From UBA5189 sp040389445 (GTDB lineage: Bacteria > Chloroflexota > Limnocylindria > Limnocylindrales > CSP1-4), in NCBI GenBank assembly GCA_040389445.1, contig JAZJZX010000008.1, forward strand, positions 1 to 64,000: a stretch of 64,000 nt of DNA. The letters are read 5' to 3'. The position numbers and the translations under genes are program-made. Numbering within the stretch: the first letter of the stretch is position 1; each line of letters opens with the position of its first letter. The notes under the pieces were generated by a model. The model was not told the origin of the DNA and ran no database searches. It worked only from the letters and a program-made list of their open reading frames with translations. Shown in pieces: positions 1-7,853 of this stretch.

Positions 1-116
1 CCCGGGCCCCGCCGCCCCGAGCGCCGCCCCGCGCGCCGCCACGGCCCCGCCGAACGGCCCCGCCGCCCCGGGCCCCGCCCCGCCGAACGGCCCCGCCGAA
101 TCGCCGACTCGCCGGC
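1..116. other. GC-only low-complexity intergenic DNA
   Basis: Almost pure C/G sequence downstream of the permease gene that ends at 117. The motif GGCCCCGCCGAACGG recurs at short intervals, so this looks like a degenerate tandem repeat. No open frame with recognisable protein content was seen; the window edge cuts whatever lies to the left (an ATPase partner for the importer could lie there). Confidence 0.5.
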
Positions 117-911
117 TCAGCGCCGCCGGATACGCTCCGTCACGAGAATCAGGCTGAGCGTCGTCACCATCAGCAGGACCGCGGTCGCGATCAGGACTGG
201 CAGCGTGGTCGAGAATCGGAGCTGACCGTACAGGTAGACCGGGAAGGTCTGGTCACGACCGGCGAGGAAGAGCGCCAGGGCGAACTCGTCGAATGAGACC
301 GTGAACGCGGTCACCCAGGCCGACAGGAGCGCCGGTGCCGCCATCGGAAGAACGACGAGTCGGAGCGTGCCTGGATAGGTGGCCCCGAGGTCCATGGCGG
401 CTTCCTCGAGTCCCTTCTCGAAGCCTGCCAGTCGAGCCATGATGATCAGCGCCGTGTATGGCAACGCCACGATGGTGTGCGCAGCCGCGACCGTCCCGAG
501 CGAGAGCGGGACCCCGATCACCTTGAACAGGATCAGCATCGCAACGCCCAGCACCACGTACGGCACGATCAGCGGCATGACCGCCAGGCCGGCCAGCGCG
601 GCCTTGCCGCGGAACTCGAACCGCGTGACGAGGACCGCCACCATGGCGCCGAGGAGGGTCGCGGCGAAGCTGCTGATGATCGCGACCTGCAAGCTGTTGC
701 CCACGGCCTTCAGGAGGGCCGGCGTCGCGAACAGCTTGATGAACCAGTCGAGGGTGAGGCCACGGAGCGGGAAGGCGAGCGTGGCGTTCTCGTTGATCGA
801 GAACAGGAACAGGACCGCGATCGGGAGGTAGAGCAGCCCGACGAGCAACCAGAAATAGCCGCGCAGCGCGGATGGGCGACGACGCATCCCGGTGCGGCCC
901 CGACGCATCAC
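117..911 (-). CDS. potC: ABC transporter permease, polyamine type (PotC-like)
   Basis: 264-residue inner-membrane permease of the spermidine/putrescine (PotC) family. It has about six hydrophobic segments (about 19-39, 69-95, 104-133, 138-160, 195-215, 238-258). The EAA cytoplasmic loop (EEAAMDLGATYPGTLRLV, about 169-186) that docks on the ATPase is intact. Start ATG at 911 follows the upstream permease stop by 19 nt; a Met at residue 9 is an alternative. It is the last gene of a solute-binding protein-permease-permease operon. No ATPase is visible in the window, so the complex would need one from left of position 1. Substrate (polyamine versus another small cation or amine) is inferred from family only. 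Confidence 0.9.
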   Translation of the reverse strand: MMRRGRTGMRRRPSALRGYFWLLVGLLYLPIAVLFLFSINENATLAFPLRGLTLDWFIKLFATPALLKAVGNSLQVAIISSFAATLLGAMVAVLVTRFEFRGKAALAGLAVMPLIVPYVVLGVAMLILFKVIGVPLSLGTVAAAHTIVALPYTALIIMARLAGFEKGLEEAAMDLGATYPGTLRLVVLPMAAPALLSAWVTAFTVSFDEFALALFLAGRDQTFPVYLYGQLRFSTTLPVLIATAVLLMVTTLSLILVTERIRRR

Positions 912-930
912 GGTGCGACCCGGACCTCGA

Positions 931-1836
931 TCACGTGCCCAGGAGCCGGCGCGGGTTCACGACGCGGAGCCCGATCGCGACGAGGACGATGGTGAGGCCC
1001 AGCATGACCATCGAAAGCGCGGAACCAAACGGCCAGTTGGCCGCCCGCGTGAAGAAGTCCTGGATGATGTTGCCGTACATCGTTCCGGTGGCGCCGCCCA
1101 CGAGGAGGGGAGTCACGTACTCGCCGACCGTGGGGATGAACACCATCAGGAATGCCGCGATCAGTCCCGGCGCGCTGAGGGGGAGCGTGATCCGCCGGAA
1201 TTGCTGGGCCGGGCTGGCGAACAGGTCGGCGGCGGCCTCGTGGAGACGGATGTCAATCCGGCCGAGCGCCGCCAGGATCGGCAGCATCGCGAACGGGATC
1301 CAGACATAGACGAGCGTGACGATCACCGCCACCCGGTTGTACAGGAGGGCCGACAGCGGTTCATCGATGACCCCGAGCCAGAGCAGGCCGCTGTTGATGA
1401 CCCCTTCGCCACCGAGCATCAGCTTCCACGCCATCACCCGCAGGAGGTAGCTGGTCCAGAACGGCACGAGGAGCAGGACCAGATAGACACCGGCCCGACG
1501 GCCGGCCCGAAAGGCGAGGAAATAGGCGAGCGGATAGGCGAGCGCCGTGGCGATCACGGCAACCCCGCCCGCGGTGAGCGCAGAAAGCCCCAGGCTCCGG
1601 AGAAACGCCGGTGTCGCGAGGAACTGCCGGTAGTGGCGGAGGGTCGGCTCGAAGGGCGCGAGGAGCGTTCCGGACAGATCCTCCCGCAGGCTCAAGGCCA
1701 GCATCAGCGCAAGCGGGACGAGCAGCAGCATGGCCAGCACGACCGCGGGCGGCAGGGCGAACGCCCAGAACGTCCGGCGGCGCGGGTCGGCGGAGCGGGC
1801 GCCCCGGGGGCCGCCCGCTCGCCGCGCATGGATCAC
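931..1836 (-). CDS. potB: ABC transporter permease, polyamine type (PotB-like)
   Basis: 301-residue permease, PotB family. The start is GTG at 1836, which overlaps the TGA of the binding-protein gene (1835-1833) as GTGA, so translation is probably coupled. The open frame extends much further upstream, but that part only overlaps the binding-protein gene. First membrane segment (LLLVPLALMLALSL) lies near residues 33-46, and the EAA-type loop (HEAAADLFASPAQQFRRI) is present at about residue 205. It pairs with the next permease to form the channel. Confidence 0.9.
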   Translation of the reverse strand: MIHARRAGGPRGARSADPRRRTFWAFALPPAVVLAMLLLVPLALMLALSLREDLSGTLLAPFEPTLRHYRQFLATPAFLRSLGLSALTAGGVAVIATALAYPLAYFLAFRAGRRAGVYLVLLLVPFWTSYLLRVMAWKLMLGGEGVINSGLLWLGVIDEPLSALLYNRVAVIVTLVYVWIPFAMLPILAALGRIDIRLHEAAADLFASPAQQFRRITLPLSAPGLIAAFLMVFIPTVGEYVTPLLVGGATGTMYGNIIQDFFTRAANWPFGSALSMVMLGLTIVLVAIGLRVVNPRRLLGT

Positions 1837-2984
1837 TGCGAAGCCTTGACCTCCGCCCACAGCGTCGTCCAGGCGTCGCGCTGGGCAGCGGTGAGGTTCG
1901 GGGTGAAGTTCGTCTTGTCGAGAATCGCCGGGTCGTTCACCGAGAACGCCTGCTTGAGCGTCGCGTCGGTGATGCCCTTCATGACGTCGCCGTTCGCGGA
2001 CCCGTAGTAGTAGAGCGAGACGAGGTTGTTGCCGGTCGCCTCGCCGAGCTTCTGGTCCAGGAACGCCAGGGCCAGGTCGTAGTTCGGGCTGCCCTTTCGA
2101 ATACCGTACGCCCCGACCCACGAGTTCCGGCCCTCGGTCGGATTCGCGTATGCAACGGGTACGCCCTCGCCGAGCAGCGTGGCGTAGGCGCCCTGCCATG
2201 CGTAGGCGACCCACGCGTCGCCGGACTGCATGAGCGGGACCAGGTCTGATTCCGCGGCCCAGTAGGCAACGTTCAACCGTGCCTGATCGGACCATTCCTG
2301 CTTGATCGAGGCCAGCTGACTGTCCGTGATCGCCGTCTCGTCGTAGCCGTGGATGTAGGAGGACACGGTCACGGCCGCGGGACCGTCATCCCACATGGAG
2401 ATGTGGCCGCTGTACTTCGGGTCCAGCAGCGCGGACCACGACGTGATGTCCCCGCTGACCTTGTCCGTCCTGTAGAGGACGGAGCTGAAGCCCCAGTCCC
2501 ACGGGATGAAGTACTGCTTGCCGTTGAGCTGGCCGATCTTCTTGAACGACTCGGGGACCTTGCCCCAGTTGGTCAGCCGGCTTGTGTCGAGCTCCTCCAC
2601 GAGCCCCTCGTCGACGTAGAACTGGAGCCACCCGGTATAGGGGTGGAAGACGTCTGCCTGGCTGCCTGCCTTGATCTTGCCGTAGATATCGGCATCCGAA
2701 ATCCCGAACTCGAACGCAACGTCGACCTTGGGGTAGGTCGTCTGGAAGTCGGTCCAGAAGTCCGGGGCGTCATACCCGGACCAGTCGAGAACCGAGAGCG
2801 AACCGGTGACCTGATCCGGTGGAATCGCCGTGGGGGCGGGCGTTGGCCCGGTTGTCGGCCCGACACTCCCGTCGGCAGAGGGCGGCGCCTGGCTGGCGCC
2901 TCCACCGCACGCGATCATGACCAGACTGAGAACCACGAGGCCGACGAACCCGCGCATCGCGGATCGGAGACGCCAGGGCTGCAT
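1833..2984 (-). CDS. potD: Polyamine-type ABC solute-binding lipoprotein (PotD-like)
   Basis: 383-residue extracytoplasmic binding protein. The chosen ATG at 2984 has a strong RBS (AGGAGG, 5 nt spacing) and gives a lipoprotein signal: basic N-terminus, hydrophobic core and lipobox LSLVMIAC. A Ser/Pro/Thr-rich linker follows. The mature part has the PotD-family order (DWSGYDAP near the N-terminus, KYSGHISMWDDG mid-protein, WVGAYGIRKGS towards the C-terminus). It is first in the operon with two permeases and is divergent from an XRE-cupin regulator. The promoter at 3066-3095 and palindrome at 3037-3053 suggest repression or activation by that neighbour. Ligand specificity cannot be read from the sequence. 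Confidence 0.9.
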   Translation of the reverse strand: MQPWRLRSAMRGFVGLVVLSLVMIACGGGASQAPPSADGSVGPTTGPTPAPTAIPPDQVTGSLSVLDWSGYDAPDFWTDFQTTYPKVDVAFEFGISDADIYGKIKAGSQADVFHPYTGWLQFYVDEGLVEELDTSRLTNWGKVPESFKKIGQLNGKQYFIPWDWGFSSVLYRTDKVSGDITSWSALLDPKYSGHISMWDDGPAAVTVSSYIHGYDETAITDSQLASIKQEWSDQARLNVAYWAAESDLVPLMQSGDAWVAYAWQGAYATLLGEGVPVAYANPTEGRNSWVGAYGIRKGSPNYDLALAFLDQKLGEATGNNLVSLYYYGSANGDVMKGITDATLKQAFSVNDPAILDKTNFTPNLTAAQRDAWTTLWAEVKASQ

Positions 2985-3036
2985 GCGTTCCTCCTGCCCG
3001 ATGATGGGACGCTGCGTCACGAGGCGCAGCCAGATC

Positions 3037-3053
3037 CTGCAGTGTGACTTCAG
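3037..3053. promoter_or_regulatory. Palindromic operator upstream of the potD-like operon
   Basis: CTGCAG-N5-CTTCAG, an imperfect inverted repeat with the same spacing and half-site as CTGAAG-N5-CTTCAG at 3123-3139 beside the regulator gene. It lies just downstream of the predicted transcription start of the importer operon. Probable binding site of the adjacent XRE-cupin regulator (inference). Confidence 0.55.
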
Positions 3054-3065
3054 TCGAGCCGCGCC

Positions 3066-3095
3066 ATCGTAGAAGGCCCGTACGCTCGTCGTCAA
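3066..3095 (-). promoter_or_regulatory. Sigma70-type promoter of the importer operon
   Basis: On the minus strand TTGACG (3095-3090), an 18-nt spacer and TACGAT (3071-3066) form a near-consensus promoter. Predicted start is near 3059, giving a leader of about 75 nt before the ATG at 2984; the palindrome at 3037-3053 lies inside the early leader. Confidence 0.6.
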
Positions 3096-3122
3096 TGACC
3101 TTGGCGTCCATGGCCGGAAAGA

Positions 3123-3139
3123 CTGAAGCTATACTTCAG
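3123..3139. promoter_or_regulatory. Palindrome overlapping the -10 box of the XRE-cupin gene
   Basis: CTGAAG-CTATA-CTTCAG, a perfect 6-bp inverted repeat with 5-nt spacer. It overlaps a good -10 hexamer, TATACT (3130-3135), which sits 6 nt before the GTG at 3142. Binding of the regulator here would block its own promoter, so autoregulation is the simplest reading. No convincing -35 was found. Confidence 0.55.
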
Positions 3140-3141
3140 CC

Positions 3142-3735
3142 GTGTCGCTTCGAATCGCGCCCCCGCCGGCCTCGCCGATGGACGTTGATCTGGATCAGGA
3201 ACTTGGCCCCCGGCTGCGACGACTCCGAACGTCGCGTGCCCTGACGCTTCGGCAGGTGGCGCAGCGGGCCGGCGTCACGGAGAGCTTTCTCTCGCAGGTC
3301 GAGCGTGGCGTGGCGACCCCGTCCATTGCCTCGGTCCAGCGCATCGCCGGAGGCCTCGGGTTGAGCATCGCGGACCTGTTCGCGGAGGTGGAGGGCGGCG
3401 GGCTCGTCCGGGCGGCGGAGCGGCGTCGGATCACCTATCCGGGGCTCGGGGCCGTGGACGAGTTCCTGACCCGGGGCAAGGGCGGGCGGCTGCAGGTGAT
3501 CATGTCGACCGTTGAACCCGGCGGTGGCACGGGCGATGAACCGTACACGCACGACTCGGACGAAGAGGTCGTCATCGTGCTCGAAGGCGAACTGGATCTG
3601 TGGGTTGGCGACGAGCACGTTCACCTGGAGGCCGGCGACGCATTTGCCCATTCCTCGCGTGTTCCACACCGAAACACGAACAACGGAACCGGCCCCGCCC
3701 GGCTCCTGTTCTGCATCACGCCGCCGTCCTACTGA
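3142..3735 (+). CDS. XRE-family regulator with C-terminal cupin domain
   Basis: 197 residues. A helix-turn-helix occupies about residues 20-75 (RLRRLRTSRALTLRQVAQRA, then TESFLSQVERG), and a small-molecule-sensing cupin about 110-190 (HDSDEEVVIVLEGELDLWVG, GDAFAHSSRVPH). This is the PuuR-like architecture often found beside polyamine or amine uptake and catabolism genes. GTG at 3142 is preferred because a -10 box ends 6 nt upstream (leaderless transcript); an ATG at 3178 is an alternative. It is divergent from the importer operon, and matching palindromes precede both units. The effector is unknown; a polyamine or related amine is inferred. Confidence 0.85.
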   Translation: MSLRIAPPPASPMDVDLDQELGPRLRRLRTSRALTLRQVAQRAGVTESFLSQVERGVATPSIASVQRIAGGLGLSIADLFAEVEGGGLVRAAERRRITYPGLGAVDEFLTRGKGGRLQVIMSTVEPGGGTGDEPYTHDSDEEVVIVLEGELDLWVGDEHVHLEAGDAFAHSSRVPHRNTNNGTGPARLLFCITPPSY

Positions 3736-3787
3736 GCCCGCTGCGCCGACCCGGCGAAACCATTCGCCGGAGGGGCGTCCCGGCGGC

Positions 3788-3793
3788 TAGGAT
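3788..3793 (+). promoter_or_regulatory. -10 box for leaderless manC transcript
   Basis: TAGGAT lies exactly 6 nt before the ATG at 3800, placing the expected transcription start on the start codon. No ribosome binding site precedes the gene. Confidence 0.45.
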
Positions 3794-3799
3794 CCAGTC

Positions 3800-4876
3800 A
3801 TGTATGTCGTGATCCTCGCCGGCGGGGGCGGAACACGCCTGTGGCCCCTCAGCCGGCCGGAGACACCCAAGCCGTTCCTCCCGCTGCTCGGCGAACAGTC
3901 GCTCCTCCAGCGCACGGTGATGCGTGTGGTCGGCCACGCCGAGCTGCCGGTCACTGCCGTTGACGTCACCGTCGTGACAGACCGCCGGTACGCCGGCCTG
4001 GTCCGGGCGCAGTGCCCCGGCGTTCGCGTCGTCTCCGAGCCGGCCGGCCGGAACACCGCCGCTGCCGTCGCGCTTGCCACGGTCCTCATCGACCGCCCCG
4101 ACGACGAGGTGATGTGCGTGCTCCCGGCCGATCACCGCATCGCGACCCACCGCGAGGCTGTGTTTCGTTCTGTGCTCGCGGGGGCGGCCCGGCTCGCCGA
4201 GGGCGCGTTCCAGGTGGAGTCGCCGCTGGTGACCCTGGGGATCCAGGCGGATCGTCCTGCCACGGAATACGGCTACCTCCTTCCGGTCGCCGACGCGGTC
4301 GCCGAGGTGGCCGGCCTGCGCGCCTCGCCACTTCGTGGGTTCGAGGAGAAGCCGAGTCGTGACCGGGCCGCCGAACTCGTCGCGGAACCCGCCGTCGCCT
4401 GGAACGCGGGCATCTTCCTGTGGCGTCGCCGAGCGATCCGGGACGCGCTCGAGCGGTATACGGGGCTGATGGCGCTCCTGGAACCGGTGGCGTCGAGCGA
4501 GACCGCCCTCGCCAGCGCCTACGACCAGGTCCGCTCGATCTCCATCGACCACGCCGTGATGGAGAGCGCCGCCAGCGACCGGCGGGTCGTCATGGCGGCG
4601 ATGGACGTCGGCTGGAGCGATCTTGGCTCGTGGACGGCGCTCCTTGCCGCCCTCGACGCGAGCGCGACCGGGCGCGTCGTCCAGCCCAACGAGCCGGCCG
4701 AAGCCACGTCCGAGGACCTCGTCATCGAGCGCCTCGACGGGCGTCTCGCCGTCACCGGCGGCCCTCGGGGTATCCTCGCCACGACGCCCACGGCGCTCCT
4801 TCGCGGTGCCGCCCCGCATCGCGGGGTCGTGGAAGCGCTTGTTGATCGTGTACGCCGCTGGGAGGAGTCCTCGTGA
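3800..4876 (+). CDS. manC: Mannose-1-phosphate guanylyltransferase
   Basis: 358 residues; makes GDP-mannose from mannose-1-phosphate and GTP in the cytoplasm. Visible signatures in order: nucleotide-binding GGGGTRLWPLSR (residues 8-19), RNTAAAVA (about 88-95), FEEKPS, WNAGIFLW and DVGWSDLGSW. It is the short single-domain type without the fused isomerase. Its stop overlaps the GTG of the phosphohexomutase gene, and a PMI-like cupin gene follows, so the three genes supply activated mannose. GDP-mannose would feed the glycan genes at 52.8-64 kb. Confidence 0.93.
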   Translation: MYVVILAGGGGTRLWPLSRPETPKPFLPLLGEQSLLQRTVMRVVGHAELPVTAVDVTVVTDRRYAGLVRAQCPGVRVVSEPAGRNTAAAVALATVLIDRPDDEVMCVLPADHRIATHREAVFRSVLAGAARLAEGAFQVESPLVTLGIQADRPATEYGYLLPVADAVAEVAGLRASPLRGFEEKPSRDRAAELVAEPAVAWNAGIFLWRRRAIRDALERYTGLMALLEPVASSETALASAYDQVRSISIDHAVMESAASDRRVVMAAMDVGWSDLGSWTALLAALDASATGRVVQPNEPAEATSEDLVIERLDGRLAVTGGPRGILATTPTALLRGAAPHRGVVEALVDRVRRWEESS

Positions 4877-6345
4877 CCGACGCCATCGCCCCAACCCGGA
4901 TCGTGTTCGGAACGGACGGCTGGCGCGCCCGGATTGCCGAGGACTACACCTTCGATGCCGTGCGCCGCTGCGCCGACGGCGTGGCGCGCTATGTCGTCGA
5001 GCGCGGGGAGCAGGCCAGGGGCGTCGTCATCGCCTACGACCGCCGATTCGCGTCCGAGCATTTCGCCGTCGCCGCCGCCGAGGTGCTCCTCGCCCACGAC
5101 ATTCCGGTGGCCTGCTCGACCACGGCCGTGCCGACCCAGATGAGTTCCTACGAGGTCGTGGAGCGGGGCGCCTCGGCCGGAATTGTCATCACTGCCAGCC
5201 ACAACCCCTGGACCGACAACGGCTTCAAGGTGAAGTCGCCGACCGGTTCGGCGGCCGGCCCGGACATGCTCAAGGTCATCGAGGCGGGGATCGCGGCCAA
5301 CGGCGGCATCGCGCTGCCGCGCCGACCCATCGCCGATGCCGAGGCCGCGGGGCTGTTCGAACGCTTCGATCCGTTCGAGGGCTACGAGCGGTACGTCCGC
5401 CGAACCCTCGACGTGGACGCGCTCAAGGCGGCCGATGTGCACGTCCTGGTCGAGCCGATGTGGGGCGCCGGCGCCGGCTGGATCAGCCGATTGCTCGGCG
5501 GCGGCCGGATCCGCGTCACCGAGATCCACCAGGAGCGCAACCCGTACTTCGGTGGCGTGAACCCTGAGCCGATCCGGCCGAACGTGGATGCGGTGCTCGG
5601 CATGCTCGCCGGCGGCGGCTACGACCTGGGCCTGCTGCTGGACGGGGACGCGGATCGAGCCGGCGCGGCCGATGAGAAGGGCGCGTTCATCCATCAACTC
5701 GAGGTGACCGGCCTCCTGATGTACTACCTCGCCGAGCATCGCGGACTGCGCGAGCCGGTGGCCATCTCGGTCAACAACACGTCCATGGCGGCGACGCTCG
5801 GCAGGCATTTCGGGATCGAGGTCCACGAGACCCCGGTCGGGTTCAAGTACATCGGCCCGAAGATGATCGAGACCGGCGCCATGATGGGTGCCGAAGAGAG
5901 CGGCGGCTTCGGGTTCGGGATGCACCTTCCCGAGCGCGACGGCATCTACGCCGACCTGCTCCTGCTGGACCTGTTCCTGCGCGAGCGGGCCCGCGGGACA
6001 TGGCCGGTCTCGAAGATGCTCGAGCACTTCCACGAGATCGCCGGGCCGTCCTTCTACCGGCGGATCGACGTCCATTTCGACCGCTCCGAGTACGAGGCGG
6101 TCAAGCACCACGTCCTGGTCGGCCTGCGGGACGAACCTCCGTCCGAGCTGGCCGGCCAGGGTGTCACGACCACCCAGGTCCTGACGACGAACGATGGGGT
6201 CAAGTTCTTCGTGGCGGACGGGAGCTGGCTGCTGATCCGCGCTTCCGGCACGGAGCCGCTGCTGCGGATCTACACGGAAGCGACCTCGGCGGATCTCCGC
6301 GAGGCGATGCTCGTGTCCGGCGAGCGGCTGGTTCGCGGCAGCTGA
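4873..6345 (+). CDS. Phosphomannomutase/phosphoglucomutase
   Basis: 490-residue alpha-D-phosphohexomutase. The phosphoserine loop TASHNPWTDNGFK, metal-binding DGDADR and sugar/phosphate-binding RASGTEPLLRIY are all present, so it should be active. Start GTG overlaps the manC stop (GTGA). By context it makes mannose-1-phosphate for the preceding guanylyltransferase. Use of glucose phosphates as well is common in the family and cannot be excluded. Confidence 0.92.
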   Translation: MTDAIAPTRIVFGTDGWRARIAEDYTFDAVRRCADGVARYVVERGEQARGVVIAYDRRFASEHFAVAAAEVLLAHDIPVACSTTAVPTQMSSYEVVERGASAGIVITASHNPWTDNGFKVKSPTGSAAGPDMLKVIEAGIAANGGIALPRRPIADAEAAGLFERFDPFEGYERYVRRTLDVDALKAADVHVLVEPMWGAGAGWISRLLGGGRIRVTEIHQERNPYFGGVNPEPIRPNVDAVLGMLAGGGYDLGLLLDGDADRAGAADEKGAFIHQLEVTGLLMYYLAEHRGLREPVAISVNNTSMAATLGRHFGIEVHETPVGFKYIGPKMIETGAMMGAEESGGFGFGMHLPERDGIYADLLLLDLFLRERARGTWPVSKMLEHFHEIAGPSFYRRIDVHFDRSEYEAVKHHVLVGLRDEPPSELAGQGVTTTQVLTTNDGVKFFVADGSWLLIRASGTEPLLRIYTEATSADLREAMLVSGERLVRGS

Positions 6346-6347
6346 TC

Positions 6348-6737
6348 GTGGAGCCGATCAGGCGCGGGCCGGGCGCGGCCTCGGTCCGGGTCGAGAAGCC
6401 GTGGGGACACGAGCTGATCTGGGCGCACACGGATCGGTACGTGGGCAAGATCCTGGTGATCGAGGAGGGTCGCCGCCTCTCATACCAGTTCCACGAGATC
6501 AAGGACGAGTGGATCCGGGTCCTTTCCGGCCGGCTCCTGCTGACCCTCGAAAACGACCTTGGAATCGATGAGGATCACGAGCTCGGACCGGGCGATGACG
6601 CGCACGTCCGGACGCATCGACGACATCGCTACACGGCGATCGAGCGGTGCGAACTGCTGGAGGTGTCGACGCCGGAGCTGGACGACGTGGTCCGGCTGGC
6701 CGACGATTTCGGCCGCGAGGGAACCGCCGCGCCCTGA
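6348..6737 (+). CDS. Mannose-6-phosphate isomerase-type cupin
   Basis: 129 residues starting at GTG 6348, two nt after the mutase stop. It aligns with the C-terminal isomerase domain of bifunctional ManC/AlgA proteins: VEKPWGHELIWA at the start, then the cupin strand SYQFHEIKDEWIRVLSG, and a C-terminal VSTPELDDVVRLAD box. The usual HH pair of the metal site reads HE here, so full PMI activity is uncertain. Position suggests it completes the fructose-6-P to GDP-mannose route as a split module. Confidence 0.8.
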   Translation: MEPIRRGPGAASVRVEKPWGHELIWAHTDRYVGKILVIEEGRRLSYQFHEIKDEWIRVLSGRLLLTLENDLGIDEDHELGPGDDAHVRTHRRHRYTAIERCELLEVSTPELDDVVRLADDFGREGTAAP

Positions 6738-6866
6738 CCGGATCCGGGGTGCCGAAGTCACCGCCCGGGTGTAGGCTTTGCCCGCGACCGTCTCGCCTGG
6801 TCGATGGTGCAAGGACCGGACGGCGGCTCGCCAGCTGCCCCTGCGGGGGCCGGAGGGTCTGGCACG

Positions 6867-7145
6867 ATGCACAGCTCCTTGATCGGCAAGGTCGAGAAGG
6901 CCAATCGTTACGCCCGCGAACTCGATCGCATCTCCCTCGATCGTCTCTCGCTCACCTTCCGCGGCGACAACGATACGCACCAGGTCAGTCTCGACGCCGG
7001 TCAGTGGCATTGCACCTGCCACTACTTCCAGAGTTGGGGCGCGTGTGTCCACCTGCTCGCTCTGCAGAAAGTGTTCGGCGTGATGTTGCCCGACGAGGCC
7101 CAGGTTTCGATCTTCGGACCGACCGCGGCGGTGACCACCGCCTGA
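6867..7145 (+). CDS. Small stand-alone SWIM zinc-finger protein
   Basis: 92 residues. The C-terminal half carries a SWIM-type zinc motif, C-T-C then eight residues, C-V-H (WHCTCHYFQSWGACVHLLAL). The N-terminal half is a short positively charged helix. ATG 6867 is chosen because GGAGGG lies 9 nt upstream; an in-frame ATG at 6804 would add 21 low-complexity residues. SWIM domains bind DNA or proteins and are usually part of larger ATPases or transposases; a free-standing copy is uncommon. A TAGGCT -10 candidate is at 6772-6777. The partner is unknown. Confidence 0.75.
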   Translation: MHSSLIGKVEKANRYARELDRISLDRLSLTFRGDNDTHQVSLDAGQWHCTCHYFQSWGACVHLLALQKVFGVMLPDEAQVSIFGPTAAVTTA

Positions 7146-7185
7146 GTTCCGGAGGTCGGCCCCGCGCCCACCTCCACCGACAACA

Positions 7186-7217
7186 GGACGACCCGCCCGA
7201 TCCCGGGCGGGTCGTCC
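7186..7217. terminator. Perfect 14-bp hairpin between convergent genes
   Basis: GGACGACCCGCCCG (7186-7199), loop ATCC, CGGGCGGGTCGTCC (7204-7217). It lies between the SWIM gene (plus) and the lipoprotein gene (minus), so it can serve both directions. No strong T-run follows on either strand, as is common in GC-rich genomes. Confidence 0.65.
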
Positions 7218-7250
7218 GATCTTCGCCGGCGACGGCCTGGACCCGATCCC

Positions 7251-7853
7251 TCAGCGAACGGTGATCGCCCAGTAGGTGAGTCCGTCGCCGCGGCCGTCGG
7301 CGCGGAACAGCCGGACCTGGAGGACCCAGCGCCCGACCGGGAGGGGGCCGACCGATGCGCTCAGCCCATCGGCAGAGAGGGCTGCGCCGTTGACGCCGCG
7401 GGTGGCTGAACCGGACGTATCGTCGGCGGGCGCAATGACGGCCGACCAGTCTCCGATGGGCACACCGTCCGAGAAGCGGATCGTGACCGTCTCTGCAGAT
7501 CCCACGGTAAGCGCCGGAACCGTGGCGAACGGGAGCCACGGTGCATCGCTGCCGCGCCCGTCGATCACGTACGTGCCGAGGCCCCCCACGAGGGTGACAT
7601 CGCCGACGACGATCTCGGCCACGGGTAGCGGTGCCGCCGTGGCCTCATTCGTCGCCGTCGGGTTGAGGGTCGGCCGGTCCGATGCGCTCCAGCCCGGTGC
7701 CGGCGTCCCGGTTGCCGGTGGGGGCGAACCGGCGTCGCTCGGAACGCCCGAGGTCCCGACCCCGCCACCGCAGCCGGCAAGTGAGGCCAGCGCCAGGAGG
7801 CCCGCCAGCCGGACCGGCTGGCATCGTCGAGTCGAACGGCCGGGGCGAGGCAT
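7251..7853 (-). CDS. Secreted lipoprotein of unknown function
   Basis: 200 residues. ATG 7853 shares its A with the upstream TGA (TGATG), indicating translational coupling. Lipobox LASLAGC lies at about residues 22-28, then a Gly/Ser/Pro/Thr-rich linker to about 75. The mature part (about 80-200) looks all-beta, with DGRGSDAPWLPF and a terminal VGRWVLQVRLF...GLTYWAITVR that resembles an immunoglobulin-like strand pattern. It is last of three overlapping genes for secreted proteins; function not recognised. Confidence 0.75.
   Translation of the reverse strand: MPRPGRSTRRCQPVRLAGLLALASLAGCGGGVGTSGVPSDAGSPPPATGTPAPGWSASDRPTLNPTATNEATAAPLPVAEIVVGDVTLVGGLGTYVIDGRGSDAPWLPFATVPALTVGSAETVTIRFSDGVPIGDWSAVIAPADDTSGSATRGVNGAALSADGLSASVGPLPVGRWVLQVRLFRADGRGDGLTYWAITVR

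Noticed and set aside
1836..2295. N-terminal extension of the PotB-like permease
   Set aside because: It overlaps the binding-protein gene in another frame and reads as low-complexity sequence; GTG 1836 gives the normal permease length with a GTGA overlap.
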